64,000 nucleotides of DNA. It comes from CATOSP01 sp965205385 (GTDB lineage Bacteria > Chloroflexota > Dehalococcoidia > Lucifugimonadales > UBA3495). How positions within the stretch are numbered: the first letter of the stretch is position 1; every line of letters begins with the position of its first letter. The translations under genes and the position numbers were made by a program. The notes below the pieces were generated by a model. That model was not told the origin of the DNA. It saw only the letters and a program-made list of their open reading frames with translations, and ran no database searches. The DNA is taken from assembly GCA_965205385.1 (NCBI GenBank), contig CBDBGS010000005.1, forward strand, positions 186,001 to 250,000. The letters run 5' to 3'. Shown one piece after another: positions 25,006 to 34,752 of this stretch.

Positions 25006-26809
25006 GGCTATACACGTACCATTCCGCTCCCAGAATGATCAAAACCGCCAGGGCCAGCCAGGCGGATAATTCCCAAGGAACACGGTCTGAGGTTTCTCCA
25101 AGCTCCTGGCGCGCTTCAAAGGGAGGCAACTCCGAAGGACCGATGCCTGACTCCACGGGGCTAAACAGGTTGGCCGCGAAATAGTCCGTCTTCCGCCCGT
25201 CCGAGGTCTCGTAAATCACCCGGTGCGGACCCACTTCTTCAACGAGGAAAGGTTGGGGTGGGAACGGCGGCGCGATTTGTACCCGGCGTCCGGTGGGCGT
25301 CTCCAACCAAGCCGAATTCGCTTCAGGAGAAATGGGGACCTCCACCGTCGCGCCGGGCCTGGCCACCGGACCTTTGCCCATTGAAGGCAACAACCATTGT
25401 GTTAGATCTTGCACAAGTATGGGGAAGGCTGGCTGAAGAGGCAGGTCCGAGTCGTGCAGGTCGAAGGCAAAGGCGACGATCCTACGGCCGGGTTCTTCCC
25501 ACGCCGCAAGCAGAGGACCCCGGTCGGAGTCCAGCAGGACCCGGGCCTCCGGTGGGGGCAGTAGCGGAACGGCCTCGCGGACGTGTACGTTCGACAGGTC
25601 CGCGTAACGAAGCATCTCGTCGCGCCCGGGGCGAGTGGACTGGACTCGGACATGCGCCGGGGACACCCACGCGGCGGCGCTTACGGGCGGGTCCAGCGCC
25701 AACATTGCGCCGTTTGGCAGAACAGGAGGGAGCAGTCCATCGAATACCCAGAGATCATAGTCCCCCTCGGGAGAGAAAGAATCCGGCGCGGCCCTGGCAA
25801 CCTCGATCCCAGGCTGTAAGGACAAAGCCTTCTCCAGGAAATGGTTGCCCTCGCTGACGAGCAAGGCTCGAACCTTGTCACCAGAACCTCCGGTGGCCCA
25901 AGCTTGGTCGTCCAACGCAAAGGTGTCTCCAGGAATTAGGCGTAACTCCAGGACCGCCGCCCCTGGCAGTGAGGACCAGCGCACCGTTCGGTCGGCTCCT
26001 CCGGCGACCTCAAAATCTCTGACGTCGTAGAGCGAACCGTCAGCGCTTAGGTGTAGCGAGATTGTTCGCGCCTCCTGACCGTAGTTCACGATCCGCGCCA
26101 GTCCGTCCGTCCCCGCTTCCGTATGCCTAGTAGAGAAGGCGGCAATGCCCGCGTTGCTAGCCGAATCGCCGATCGGCTCGTGGCGAAGCTCGAAGGGCAG
26201 CAGTCCCAGAGGCTGAAGTGACGTGACGTTTCCGTCGCTCAGGACGACCACCTGCGCCGGCCGTTCTCCACGGACCACCGATGCCGCCAGAGATAGGGCG
26301 GAGTCTAAGTTCGCTCCACCAGCCGTTGGCCTGGCTTCAGCAATGACTCGGCGGACCCTTCCCCTGTCTCGACTCTGAGCCACCAAGACTTCCGGTACGT
26401 CGCCCATTCTTATCACCGTGGCGACGTTGACTGGAGGAAGCTGGTCTATCAGCCGGAGCGCCGTTTGCCGCGCCTCGCTGAAGCGCGAGGGAGCAACATC
26501 GGTGGCTTGCATACTGGCCGAGGCGTCCAGCACCAGCACCAGGTCTCCCTGGATGCCGCTGACGCCTAGGAAGTAGGGGCGGGCCAGCGCAAGAACCAAA
26601 GCGGCCAGCGCCAGTAGCTGGAGAAAGAGCAACAGGTTGCGCCGAAGACGCTGCCAGAGAGTGTTGGCTTCAATGTCGCGTACTATCCGCCGCCAAAGGA
26701 ACGTGCTGGAGACGCGCCTCTCGCTCCCCCTCAGACGCAACAAGTACAGGGCAATGATGGGCACGGCCAGCAGGCCGAAGAGCAGAGCGGAGGGAGCCAG
26801 CAAACCCAA
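24995..26809 (-). CDS. BatA-like membrane protein with VWA domain
   Basis: 604 residues. The N-terminal BatA domain has the usual hairpin of membrane segments (LFGLLAVPIIALYLLRLRGSERRV...LLLFLQLLALAALVLALARPYFLG). A VWA domain follows with MIDAS LVLVLDASASMQATD, then a beta-rich region and a C-terminal TM helix (LSAWLALAVLIILGAEWYVY). It probably displays its VWA domain on the membrane as partner of MoxR/DUF58. Starts 9 bp after the DUF58 stop and overlaps the next gene by 11 bp, so translation is coupled. Confidence 0.88.
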   Translation of the reverse strand: MGLLAPSALLFGLLAVPIIALYLLRLRGSERRVSSTFLWRRIVRDIEANTLWQRLRRNLLLFLQLLALAALVLALARPYFLGVSGIQGDLVLVLDASASMQATDVAPSRFSEARQTALRLIDQLPPVNVATVIRMGDVPEVLVAQSRDRGRVRRVIAEARPTAGGANLDSALSLAASVVRGERPAQVVVLSDGNVTSLQPLGLLPFELRHEPIGDSASNAGIAAFSTRHTEAGTDGLARIVNYGQEARTISLHLSADGSLYDVRDFEVAGGADRTVRWSSLPGAAVLELRLIPGDTFALDDQAWATGGSGDKVRALLVSEGNHFLEKALSLQPGIEVARAAPDSFSPEGDYDLWVFDGLLPPVLPNGAMLALDPPVSAAAWVSPAHVRVQSTRPGRDEMLRYADLSNVHVREAVPLLPPPEARVLLDSDRGPLLAAWEEPGRRIVAFAFDLHDSDLPLQPAFPILVQDLTQWLLPSMGKGPVARPGATVEVPISPEANSAWLETPTGRRVQIAPPFPPQPFLVEEVGPHRVIYETSDGRKTDYFAANLFSPVESGIGPSELPPFEARQELGETSDRVPWELSAWLALAVLIILGAEWYVYSRGY

Positions 26810-26817
26810 GATTGCCC

Positions 26818-27708
26818 CTACGCGACGATCCGAGCCCGCCGCAGCAGACGCAGGACGGCGTCCTCGATAGAAAGGTTACTAGGTAGCTGTACGAACGAGA
26901 TGCCGTGACCGTGGCAGAAGGAAGCAACTTCCCGCGTGTAGGCGCTGAGGCGGTCCCGGTATTCCTCCAGGGTCCTCGCCGTAAGCGTGACCTCCAGCGA
27001 GGACCCGTCTTCATCGTCAACCAACTGCCAGTGCCCCATGATTTCCGGGTTTATCTCCTCAGGCGCCAAGACCTGAAGCAGGACCACTTCTTGCCGTGAG
27101 GCCCGCAATGCCCGCAGCCCGGCTCGCCAGTCGCTGTCAGTCAACAGGTCGCTTACCAGGACGGAAAGGCCAGCCCGCCGGCTGTAGCGCGCCGCAACGG
27201 AAGAAAGAGCCTTCCCGAGGTCGGTGCCGCCCAGAGTCTGAAGTCGTTCCAAAAAGTCCCATACCCTCCAGACCTGGGCGCGGTCGCTCACGGGGGGCAG
27301 GTGGGCTAAAAGATCGTCTCCCAGAGCGGCAACCCCCACGCGGTCGCCGTTCACCAGCGCCACGTATGCCAGGGCTCCGGCCACCTGGCGGGCCAGGTCA
27401 AATTTGGAGGGTTGGCCCCAAGATAGGGAGCGCGATGTGTCAAGTAGCAGCGAGACGGTTAGGTTCTCCTCGGCGCGGTAGAGACGTAGGAACAAGCGCT
27501 CCAGGCGAGCGTAGGCGTTCCAGTCAATGCGGCGATAGTCGTCTCCCGGCGTGTAGTTTCGGAAGTCTGAGAACTCGACGGACATGCCAAGCCTTGGCGA
27601 ACGGCGTGGGCCTACGCTGGACCCGGCGAGGCTCTGCCGTGTCGCCAACGCCAGGGCCTCGAGCTTGGGTAAGAAGTCTGGGGTGAACAAACTCGTCCGT
27701 CGAGCCAT
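26818..27708 (-). CDS. DUF58 family protein (VWA-like)
   Basis: 296 residues. The hallmark DUF58 block is GMSVEFSDFRNYTPGDDYRRIDWNAYARLERLFLRLYRAEENLTVSLLLDTSRSLSWG, with the degenerate MIDAS DTSRS at its end. DUF58 proteins always pair with MoxR ATPases and are thought to be soluble adaptors between the ATPase and membrane VWA proteins. Lies between moxR (138-bp gap with no obvious gene) and the BatA-like gene (8-bp gap). Confidence 0.92.
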   Translation of the reverse strand: MARRTSLFTPDFLPKLEALALATRQSLAGSSVGPRRSPRLGMSVEFSDFRNYTPGDDYRRIDWNAYARLERLFLRLYRAEENLTVSLLLDTSRSLSWGQPSKFDLARQVAGALAYVALVNGDRVGVAALGDDLLAHLPPVSDRAQVWRVWDFLERLQTLGGTDLGKALSSVAARYSRRAGLSVLVSDLLTDSDWRAGLRALRASRQEVVLLQVLAPEEINPEIMGHWQLVDDEDGSSLEVTLTARTLEEYRDRLSAYTREVASFCHGHGISFVQLPSNLSIEDAVLRLLRRARIVA

Positions 27709-27846
27709 AGCGGCACACCATTTGTCAGTGGTAGATTCGCCCGCCCTAATTCAAGAACTGGGGATAAATGAATACATATAGGCAACTCTGAGAAAACCAT
27801 GCGCGGCCTTGTCTATACCTCGTTCAGGTCTGAGACTTTTCAAGTC

Positions 27847-28860
27847 TCAAGACTTCTGAGACTCCACCGCCTCCAGCAACTGTCCGATTATCCAGTCCGC
27901 CGTTACACCCTCGGCTTGGGCCTCGAAGTTCAGAATGAGCCGATGGCGCAAAGCGGGATACGCCACCGCGTGCAGGTCATCCACGGACAGGTTGTACCGT
28001 CCCTCCAGCAACGCCCTCACCTGACCCCCGATGACCAGCGCCTGGAGCCCTCTGGGGCTGGCGCCATAACGGACATACTGCCTAACGGGGGCCGGCGCCT
28101 CATCTCGATCCGGATGCGTGGCCAGGACCAAGGTCACGGCGTAATCGTGGACGTGTGAGGCTATGGGTACCTCCCGCGCCAGATGGATCATCTCCTCCAA
28201 TGATGGACCGTGGGCCACCGGACTGGCGTGTTCCGGTTCGTAGCTAATGGTGCGCCGCAGGATTTCGCCCAGGTCCTCGCGGCTGGGAAAGGGCACGAGC
28301 ACCTTGAAGAAGAACCTGTCGAGCTGCGCTTCCGGTAGGGTGTACGTCCCCTCCATCTCTATCGGGTTTTGGGTCGCCATTACGAAGAAGGGCGAGGGTA
28401 GCTTTCGGGTGGTGTCACCCACCGTCACCGTGCGCTCCTGCATGGCTTCCAGCAGGGCGGACTGGGTCTTGGGTGTAGCGCGGTTGATTTCGTCGGCCAA
28501 CACCAGGTTGGCGAGAATAGGGCCTTGCTGGAATCGCAGAGAACGCCGCCCCTGCTCATCTTCCGAAATAACGTTGGTGCCAACGATGTCCGCGGGCATC
28601 AGGTCTGGGGTGAACTGAATCCGGGAGAAGGACAGCGTCAGGGCCTCACCGAGGGTCCGGACCAGAAGAGTCTTGCCCAAACCGGGTACGCCTTCGAGCA
28701 GGACATGGCCTCCCGACAAGAGGGCGATGACGACATCCCGCACGACCTGTTGTTGACCTACGATGACACGGCCAATCTCTTCCTCCAGGCGGCGCGCTGT
28801 ATTTACAAAAGCGGCAACGTCTGGCGCCCCGGCGGCCATGTCACCTTCAATTTGGTTCAT
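27847..28860 (-). CDS. MoxR-family AAA+ ATPase
   Basis: 337 residues from the ATG at 28860, which has AGGAG 7 nt upstream; an in-frame ATG 18 bp earlier is possible. Walker A GVPGLGKT at about 57-64, Walker B LVLADE at about 119-124 followed by INRATPKTQSALLEAMQE, sensor region PFFVMATQNPIEMEGTYTLPEAQLDRF, and the C-terminal lid YVRYGASPRGLQAL. MoxR ATPases act as chaperone-like remodelers in maturation of metal enzymes or envelope complexes together with VWA proteins. Genes for both kinds of partner follow directly. Confidence 0.95.
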   Translation of the reverse strand: MNQIEGDMAAGAPDVAAFVNTARRLEEEIGRVIVGQQQVVRDVVIALLSGGHVLLEGVPGLGKTLLVRTLGEALTLSFSRIQFTPDLMPADIVGTNVISEDEQGRRSLRFQQGPILANLVLADEINRATPKTQSALLEAMQERTVTVGDTTRKLPSPFFVMATQNPIEMEGTYTLPEAQLDRFFFKVLVPFPSREDLGEILRRTISYEPEHASPVAHGPSLEEMIHLAREVPIASHVHDYAVTLVLATHPDRDEAPAPVRQYVRYGASPRGLQALVIGGQVRALLEGRYNLSVDDLHAVAYPALRHRLILNFEAQAEGVTADWIIGQLLEAVESQKS

Positions 28861-29011
28861 GCGGGCGCTCCTAGACATGGGACTTCTTGGTCAAATCGGT
28901 CTTCTGTGCGACGCTCCGGTCAACCGCGTTCCGGGTGATTCCATCCTGCCGGTGTTGCCGGGGTCCCGCAGAGGAGTAGCGAGCCACAATGGTTGCCACG
29001 GTGGCGCTTGT

Positions 29012-30553
29012 TCACGGCTCCAGTTCAGCGAAGTAGCGGCGCACCAGTTCCTTGTAGCCCTGGGGCACCGGGCTGCGTTCCATGTGCTCCCGCGCCTGCT
29101 CCGCGTACTGGCCCAGGACTTCGTTATATGGACGGAGCCTCCCAGAGGCAATCCCCGCGCCGGGACCGGTTCGCACCTCGGTGGGGATATCTGGCCCCTG
29201 ACCCGGTACGAATACGGTCTCTCCTTCAGCGGGGAGTCTCCCGGAGCCTTCTCCCTGGCGATCCCCGGGTTGGTTGCCCGCGCCGGATCCTCCGGAGCCG
29301 CCACCGGGCTCAATACCGGAGCCGCCTTGCGCGTCCTGGCCTGCGCCCGCGGCCCCGCCATTAGCGCCATCGCGTCCCCCTGGTCCGGCGGCCATGCCGT
29401 CAGCGGTCTGCGCTACGGCAACGCCACTGATGAACGAGCGGGCCCCTCGCAGGCCGGACAACGTCCTATCGAGGGCTTCCGAGGCTTCCACTTCATTTTG
29501 CAGCGCCGCTAAACTGCCAGCCAGACCGGCAAAGGCGGCTTCGGCCGCATCTGGGTCTTTGGAGGCTATAGCCCGTGAAGCCTGCCTCAGTGACCCAGCC
29601 ACGGCCTCATTCCCTGTCGCGGCGTTGGCGGCTCGTTGAAGGGCTGCCGCCAACTCCTGGAGCTCGAGTTCGCTCATGGAATCCAACTGGTCCGCTAGAG
29701 CGTCAATGGCGTCCAGTAGAGCCGCCTCGTCCTTCGAGCCGAGCGCCTGTTCCAGCGCGGTCGTCGTAGGTGACGTGGCCAGGGCCGCACCGATATCCTC
29801 GAGCCCTCTGCCCTGACCGGTCTTGGGGTCTTGAAGTAAGTTGATCTCCTGCTCCGCCTGGGAGAGGGCAGCCAGGGCATCGGGTGTATTCCCGGCTTCC
29901 GTGAGGGCTTGTTCCAGCTTTTCCAGCGCCTGTTCCACGGCGGCCCGGTCCTCGACGCTCAGGGGAGAGTCGGCTCTTGCCGACCGTTCCTTCGTCTTCA
30001 GGACCTCTTCCCTGGCTTGAGCCAATCGCTGCTGGAGCTGTTCCCGTTGCTGTATGACCCGGTCCATGGGGTTGGGGAGAGCCACCAGGACCCCAATCAA
30101 AGCGAGACCTACTATGACGGGCAGGAATCGGCTCCGTCCAGGCCAGATGCGGACAGCCTCACCAGGGTCCTTGGCCCTGATCGAGGCGAGGGCGTCCTGC
30201 CGCTGCAGCGAAGTGACAGGCGAGTTGGAGTCGCGGAATTCCCAGGCCGTCCCCAGCCGGTCAGAGAGGTCCAGAAGGAGGTCTGCTTGTCTCGCCGCTG
30301 TCCCCATAGACGGCGCGGCGAGGAAGCTGTACACCACCCCAACCGCCCCACCAGACACGGTTGCGACGGCGCACCAAAAGAACGCGTCCGGCCACGGCAC
30401 GAACCGGGCCGCAGCGAGGAAAGCGGCGGCGAGCCCCAGCCCAGCGGCCAACCCGCGCATGGACCATCCTAACGTTCCCTTCAATATAAGTCGGCCGCGC
30501 CACGGTCTGATAGCCTCTGGCAGGCCGGTGGCTGGGCGCTGTCGCAACTTCAT
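29012..30553 (-). CDS. DUF4175-like membrane protein with coiled coil and Gly-rich tail
   Basis: 513 residues from ATG 30553, whose ATGA overlaps the stop of the ABC permease gene; longer extensions would run into that gene. Three TM helices are predicted (LAAGLGLAAAFLAAARFVPW, FFWCAVATVSGGAVGVVYSF, FLPVIVGLALIGVLVALP). Then a long Gln/Glu/Ala-rich coiled-coil region (QQREQLQQRLAQAREEVLK; ALEKLEQALTEAG), a Gly/Asp/Asn low-complexity stretch, and a conserved-looking C-terminus (YNEVLGQYAEQAREHMERSPVPQGYKELVRRYFAEL). Topology and position before MoxR resemble DUF4175/DUF4129-type proteins of such loci; assignment is tentative. Confidence 0.8.
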   Translation of the reverse strand: MKLRQRPATGLPEAIRPWRGRLILKGTLGWSMRGLAAGLGLAAAFLAAARFVPWPDAFFWCAVATVSGGAVGVVYSFLAAPSMGTAARQADLLLDLSDRLGTAWEFRDSNSPVTSLQRQDALASIRAKDPGEAVRIWPGRSRFLPVIVGLALIGVLVALPNPMDRVIQQREQLQQRLAQAREEVLKTKERSARADSPLSVEDRAAVEQALEKLEQALTEAGNTPDALAALSQAEQEINLLQDPKTGQGRGLEDIGAALATSPTTTALEQALGSKDEAALLDAIDALADQLDSMSELELQELAAALQRAANAATGNEAVAGSLRQASRAIASKDPDAAEAAFAGLAGSLAALQNEVEASEALDRTLSGLRGARSFISGVAVAQTADGMAAGPGGRDGANGGAAGAGQDAQGGSGIEPGGGSGGSGAGNQPGDRQGEGSGRLPAEGETVFVPGQGPDIPTEVRTGPGAGIASGRLRPYNEVLGQYAEQAREHMERSPVPQGYKELVRRYFAELEP

Positions 30554-31452
30554 CCCTCGATCTCGGCGGGCGCAGGCCGGCGGCGCGTCAACGGCCGGGG
30601 CTCCCCCGGCCGTAGCATTGTCGCAGCCAGGAACACAAACAACACGATTAGCGCGGCGTCCACGATAAGGCTGATATGCCATAGTACCAGTCCGCCCGAT
30701 GCGCCGGATGGAGAGGTTCCCAGGAGCGGCGCGTCCGGCATGTAAGACGGCATCGTCGCTGACGCCAATGCTGCCAGGGGGTTGAGCGCCAGAGGAAGAA
30801 TGACCTCAGTAGGGATGGTTCCACCTGAGTCGATGCTCATGCCTATAAAGATACTCAGGATTGGGGTCCCTATGAGCAATACGAACGTCACAGCATAAGT
30901 CAGCACCGTGCCGGTAGACCCACGCCGCATCAGTACGGAGAGAAAGACCCCGATAGCGCCAAGGGTTAGGGCCGAGACCAGGGAGATAACGAAGGTCAGC
31001 GCGATCTGGCCCGGCGAAACCCCGCCGAACAGGAAGACCATGGAAAATAGGGGTAGGGCGGCTAGCAACAGCAAAAAGATGTAGGAGAGGGACGCCAGTA
31101 TCTTTCCCAGGACTATCCACAGGGCGGACACCTGCGTACTCAAGAGCAGGTCCAGGGTTTGCCTGTCTCTCTCTCCGGAAATGGCCGCTCCCGTGAGGCC
31201 AGGGACAATGAAAATCACAAGGAACAGTTGGAACATGGACAGGGTGGCGAATATCTGGAGACCCACGGTGGAGGCCGCGCTTGCGTTGAACCCCGACCGC
31301 AGATCTTGGTGTTGGGTGTAAATCATCCAGCCACCGATGCCGGAAAGAAGCAGCAGATACACGGTGATGACCACGGCGGCTCTGCGCCCCCGCATTCGGG
31401 TCCGCAATTCCCTGGTCAATACCGCCAGGTTGAGGAGCATCGCGCGTTTCAC
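30550..31452 (-). CDS. ABC-2 type transporter permease
   Basis: 300 residues with six predicted TM helices. It has the ABC-2 hallmark AAISGERDRQTLDLLLSTQVSALWIVLGKILASLSYI, the coupling-helix region of export permeases. N-terminal LAVLTRELRTRMRGRRAAVVITVYLLLLSGIGGW is the usual cytoplasmic-helix/TM1 start. It overlaps the ATPase gene by 4 bp upstream and the next gene by 4 bp downstream, so expression is tightly coupled. Exports an unknown substrate with the ATPase. Confidence 0.9.
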   Translation of the reverse strand: MKRAMLLNLAVLTRELRTRMRGRRAAVVITVYLLLLSGIGGWMIYTQHQDLRSGFNASAASTVGLQIFATLSMFQLFLVIFIVPGLTGAAISGERDRQTLDLLLSTQVSALWIVLGKILASLSYIFLLLLAALPLFSMVFLFGGVSPGQIALTFVISLVSALTLGAIGVFLSVLMRRGSTGTVLTYAVTFVLLIGTPILSIFIGMSIDSGGTIPTEVILPLALNPLAALASATMPSYMPDAPLLGTSPSGASGGLVLWHISLIVDAALIVLFVFLAATMLRPGEPRPLTRRRPAPAEIEG

Positions 31453-32396
31453 GCCTCGCCCCCTTCCTCAGTCAACGCCATGAACAGGTCCTCCAAGTCC
31501 TGGACGGCATTGAAACTGACTACGGGTACCCCAGCCTCCACCAGTGTTTTCAATATTAAAGCCTGTCCGGCGGAGTCTGGCGAACAAGCGGCGCGGACCA
31601 GTCCTTCCGCAGGCAAGATACTCACGTCGCGCACACCGGGCAGGCCCTCCAGGATAGAACCGGCCCGCTCGGCCTCGCCCAGAATACGAGCCTCCAATAC
31701 GCGGCTGCCTCCCACTTGAGCGAGAATGCGCTCCACAGGGCCCGAGGCCACCATGCGGCCCTTATGTATGATTCCGACCTCGGTGGACAGGTCTTCCAAC
31801 TCCGGCAGGATGTGAGAACTGATCAGCACCGCCTTGCCCATGCGGGCGATCTCCTTGAGCACTTCCCGCATTTCGACCCGGGCGCGGGGGTCCAGGCCCG
31901 ACGCTGGTTCGTCTAGGAGCAGCACCTCGGGGTCGTGCACCAAGCAACGAGTGAGCCCCAGACGCTGCTTCATGCCCCGGGACAGAGTCTCGACGAAATC
32001 GTCCCGCTTGTCTCCCAGGTCCACCAGCTCCAGAAGATCGGCTACGATCTTACGCCACCCGGCCCTGGGTACCCCGTGGGCTTGGGCATAAAACTCCAGG
32101 TACTCCCGCACCGTCAGGTCGTCGTACACGCCGAAGAAATCCGGCATGTAACCGATGTGTCTTCGGGCCTCGGCGGGATGGCGCGTTACATCCTCACCCG
32201 CAACCCAAGCCTGACCTTGAGTAGGCAGGAGCAGAGTTGCCAGGATGCGCAGAGTGGTCGTCTTTCCCGCACCGTTTGGCCCCAGGAAGCCGTAAATGCT
32301 GCCCCTGGTCACGGAGAAGCTCAACCCGTCCAGGGCGGTGGACCCGCCGTACCGCTTCACCAGTCCCTCTACGGTGATCGCGTGTTCGCTACTCAC
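31449..32396 (-). CDS. ABC-2 type transporter ATP-binding protein
   Basis: 315 residues. Walker A GPNGAGKTT (39-47), Q-loop region YMPDFFGVYDDLTVREYLEF, signature LSRGMKQRL (about 138-147), Walker B VLLLDEPASGLDP (about 158-170), H-loop ISSHIL. The C-terminal extension (about 215-315) is typical for export ATPases of the CcmA/GldA type. It overlaps the truncated upstream gene by 8 bp and the permease by 4 bp. Confidence 0.94.
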   Translation of the reverse strand: MSSEHAITVEGLVKRYGGSTALDGLSFSVTRGSIYGFLGPNGAGKTTTLRILATLLLPTQGQAWVAGEDVTRHPAEARRHIGYMPDFFGVYDDLTVREYLEFYAQAHGVPRAGWRKIVADLLELVDLGDKRDDFVETLSRGMKQRLGLTRCLVHDPEVLLLDEPASGLDPRARVEMREVLKEIARMGKAVLISSHILPELEDLSTEVGIIHKGRMVASGPVERILAQVGGSRVLEARILGEAERAGSILEGLPGVRDVSILPAEGLVRAACSPDSAGQALILKTLVEAGVPVVSFNAVQDLEDLFMALTEEGGEA

Positions 32397-33426
32397 GGAC
32401 CACCCCCTCCAATATCAAAGACGGTATCCCGACCTGTCCGTCCCTAATCACGAGTTGGATTCGCACAAGGCCGCTGCCAGAGACAAAATTGTCCAGTCCT
32501 CTTTCGTCCCCTAATTCTCCTTCCAGCGCACCCGTGGCCGGGAGCTCGTATGGTGTCGAGTAGAAGACAGTCCGGCCTTGGCCGGACTGGGGGAACGGTC
32601 CCCGATTTGAGGAATATGCGCCCCCCGAAAGAGAGGACTGCATTGGGAGGGAAACTCGCGTCAAGGCCAGCGGTTTCCAGGCGCTGTCTCCCCAATGGTA
32701 CATCATGGCGTCTACGCTCTGTTCCGCCAGAGAGGCTCCGTTGAAGGGTACATGGAGGGACGCGGTCCTCATGTCCTGGACCTTAGCGGGCGCTTCAAAC
32801 TGGAAGGTAATGGCGCTCCCATTGCTGATTGTGATTTCCGCGGATCCAGGGTCCCCGATCTGACCTTCAAAGTCCACCACGCGGCCCATGAGCACGCCAC
32901 TGGGCAGGGAGAAGTTTCCTTCCATTCTGGGTGTTACCGGCTGCACAAACACAGTGAAGGATGGGCCATTGGGCTGCTCATTGTTGACCTTGATTCCAAT
33001 AGGGCTTTCGTCAGTCCAAGCCACGACAGGGAGGGACAGACCGGAAGACGGACCGGTGTAGAATGAGTCTAGAGCTGCCGCGGCCACGGTCTGGAGTTGC
33101 TGATGCTGTCTATGCTCCCTGGGGGTAATGGCTGGAGAGCCACTGGAGAAATTCAGTCGTTGCCGCCAGTGGCGCTGGCCCACGGAAGAGCCCACCAACG
33201 TGATGTTCACGGTGGCGGTATCGCCCGGCCTCAGGGCGCCCAAGTCCTCTGATGCACCTCCGGCCATCAGCCAGACCTGCTTCAACGGTTCAGGGCTTTT
33301 GTTGGTCACCGTGCCCTTCATACGGTCTCCTTCTATGTAGAGATCGTATGACAACACTTCTTCGATCCTTTGGACGCTGTCTGTCAACAGATTGCGCATG
33401 GTCCACATTCCCATATCCAGCAGCTC
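32389..33426 (-). pseudogene. C-terminal part of a secreted/surface-type protein truncated by IS630
   Basis: About 345 residues remain open. The frame continues upstream through LELLDMG straight into the end of the IS630 element at 33427, so the N-terminus is lost. The remainder is beta-rich: YIEGDRMKGTVTNKSPEPLKQVWLMAGGASEDLGALRPGDTATVNITL resembles an extracytoplasmic beta-sandwich, and no membrane segment is seen. No continuation is found on the other side of the element, so the insertion was accompanied by a deletion or rearrangement. An internal ATG (33414) could restart translation. It was probably the first gene of the ABC/MoxR/VWA operon and overlaps the ATPase gene by 8 bp. Confidence 0.75.
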
Positions 33427-34286
33427 TAAACCAAAGCCAAGGTGGGATGTGCATTTGCCGGGAGTTGTGAATCAGGCCGGAAGTCTGACAGGATTGCCTC
33501 GGCCCTTGACTGGAGGATCGTCCGGCAGCGCCGTCTCACCTCTTCTTTCCGGTGGGTCAATCCTGCCAGGAACCGGCCGACCCTCTCCTGCGCCGCTTCC
33601 CTGCTCCCGAGGCACAGATTGCCTGTAGCCTCTTCCCTGGCCCACCCCCAGATGGCTTCATCAGCGTTGAAGTCCGGGCTGTACCCCGGCAGATTCACCA
33701 GTTGCAGTTTCAGATTCGGTGTCCGCAGGTATTCCCGCATCGCCTCCCCACGATGGGCTGGCGCATTGTCCCAAATCACCTTCAAGGGCCCAGGATGCTT
33801 TTCTTTCAGTTGCTTCAGGAAGGCAACCGAGGTGCCCGAGTTGCTGTTGCCACCCAGTTCCATCCATTCCACCTCCCCCGTCTCCAAGCATACCGCTGAG
33901 TAGTAGCTGGCCTTCTCCCCGTAGCTGGGACTGGTGGACTCCACCAGGGCAGGTTCTCCCTGCTGCACCCACTTCCCCCGCAACTCCGCGTCCGCCCGGA
34001 AGTGGGCCTCGTCAGCGAAGAATATCCGGGCCCCTGCCCCCTGGGACTCCTCCCACATAGCGGCATACTCAGCCACGAAGGCTGCCCGCTTCTCCTCATC
34101 AGCCTTCAGCAACCGTTTCTTGGGCCGCTTGAAAGCAAATCCCAACCGGTGCAGCCAGTTCAGGCAACTGCTGCGGCTCAGGCTGGCGCCAAAGCTTTCC
34201 AGGACAAACTGCCTTACCGCCTTCCAATACCAGTTGGCCAATTCCAAGCCCGACGCCGCTGGCGATTGTTGCACCGCCGCCTTCAA
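33426..34286 (-). CDS. IS630 transposase ORF B (DDE catalytic domain)
   Basis: 286 residues. Catalytic triad visible: D92 in IFFADEAHF, D173 in VIWDNAPAHRG, E210 in DFNADEAIWGW. The frame extends upstream of the TTG (reading LDQAKQEEL), allowing a -1 frameshift fusion with ORF A. The stop codon TAG is formed by the terminal repeat, the TA target and one flanking base, so the C-terminus HPTLALV runs to the last base of the element. Cuts and joins DNA at TA sites. Transcription is directed toward the truncated gene and ABC/MoxR operon, so it may contribute read-through. Confidence 0.92.
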   Translation of the reverse strand: MKAAVQQSPAASGLELANWYWKAVRQFVLESFGASLSRSSCLNWLHRLGFAFKRPKKRLLKADEEKRAAFVAEYAAMWEESQGAGARIFFADEAHFRADAELRGKWVQQGEPALVESTSPSYGEKASYYSAVCLETGEVEWMELGGNSNSGTSVAFLKQLKEKHPGPLKVIWDNAPAHRGEAMREYLRTPNLKLQLVNLPGYSPDFNADEAIWGWAREEATGNLCLGSREAAQERVGRFLAGLTHRKEEVRRRCRTILQSRAEAILSDFRPDSQLPANAHPTLALV

Positions 34287-34663
34287 CTCCTCCTGTTTCG
34301 CCTGGTCAAGGGTGGGGGGGAACCACCGGTCTGCTCGAAAATCAATGCCCTGGAACCTCCCTCACCGAAGGCCGATGCCCACCGCCCTATGGTGTGAGGG
34401 TCCCGGTCCAGCGCCTCTGCCGTGGCCGCCGCCGTCCACCCCTGGGCCAGCAGCAGCATGGCGTACCAGCGCTCCCGCTCCCGGGGCGTGGGCGCCAGAA
34501 TCATCCGGCGCTGCAAGTCCTTCACTCCCAACTCCCACCGCTCCAGCGACCGCTCTATCTCCCTGACTCCCATCATCCCCCCATCACAACACGATTATCT
34601 GTCCCGTCTCTTACTCTCCACTTTACCCTGACTATCTGCGCTTTTCACCTTGGCTTTGGTTTA
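33427..34663 (-). mobile_element. IS630-family insertion sequence, apparently complete
   Basis: Perfect 16-bp terminal inverted repeats aaccaaagccaaggtg (33429-33444) and caccttggctttggtt (34646-34661). They are flanked by TA on each side, as expected for the TA-target duplication of IS630/Tc1-mariner elements. It carries two overlapping transposase frames on the minus strand. Three other derivatives with the same ends occur at 44.5, 45.3 and 48-49 kb. This copy is the least decayed. Confidence 0.95.
34283..34576 (-). CDS. IS630 transposase ORF A (HTH DNA-binding part)
   Basis: 97 residues: VREIERSLERWELGVKDLQRRMILAPTPRERERWYAMLLLAQGWT followed by AATAEALDRDPHTIGRWASAFGEGG, a helix-turn-helix that binds the element's ends. 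It ends in TTGA overlapping the start of ORF B. In the family both frames are usually fused by -1 frameshifting; the overlap region here is consistent with that. Confidence 0.9.
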   Translation of the reverse strand: MMGVREIERSLERWELGVKDLQRRMILAPTPRERERWYAMLLLAQGWTAAATAEALDRDPHTIGRWASAFGEGGSRALIFEQTGGSPPPLTRRNRRS

Positions 34664-34752
34664 GTAACATTAGGACCAATACATACTCGTAATCTGGAGT
34701 TGTGAAGGTTCTTCAATCCGTATGAAATCGCTTCGTTCAATCAGACGGATTC

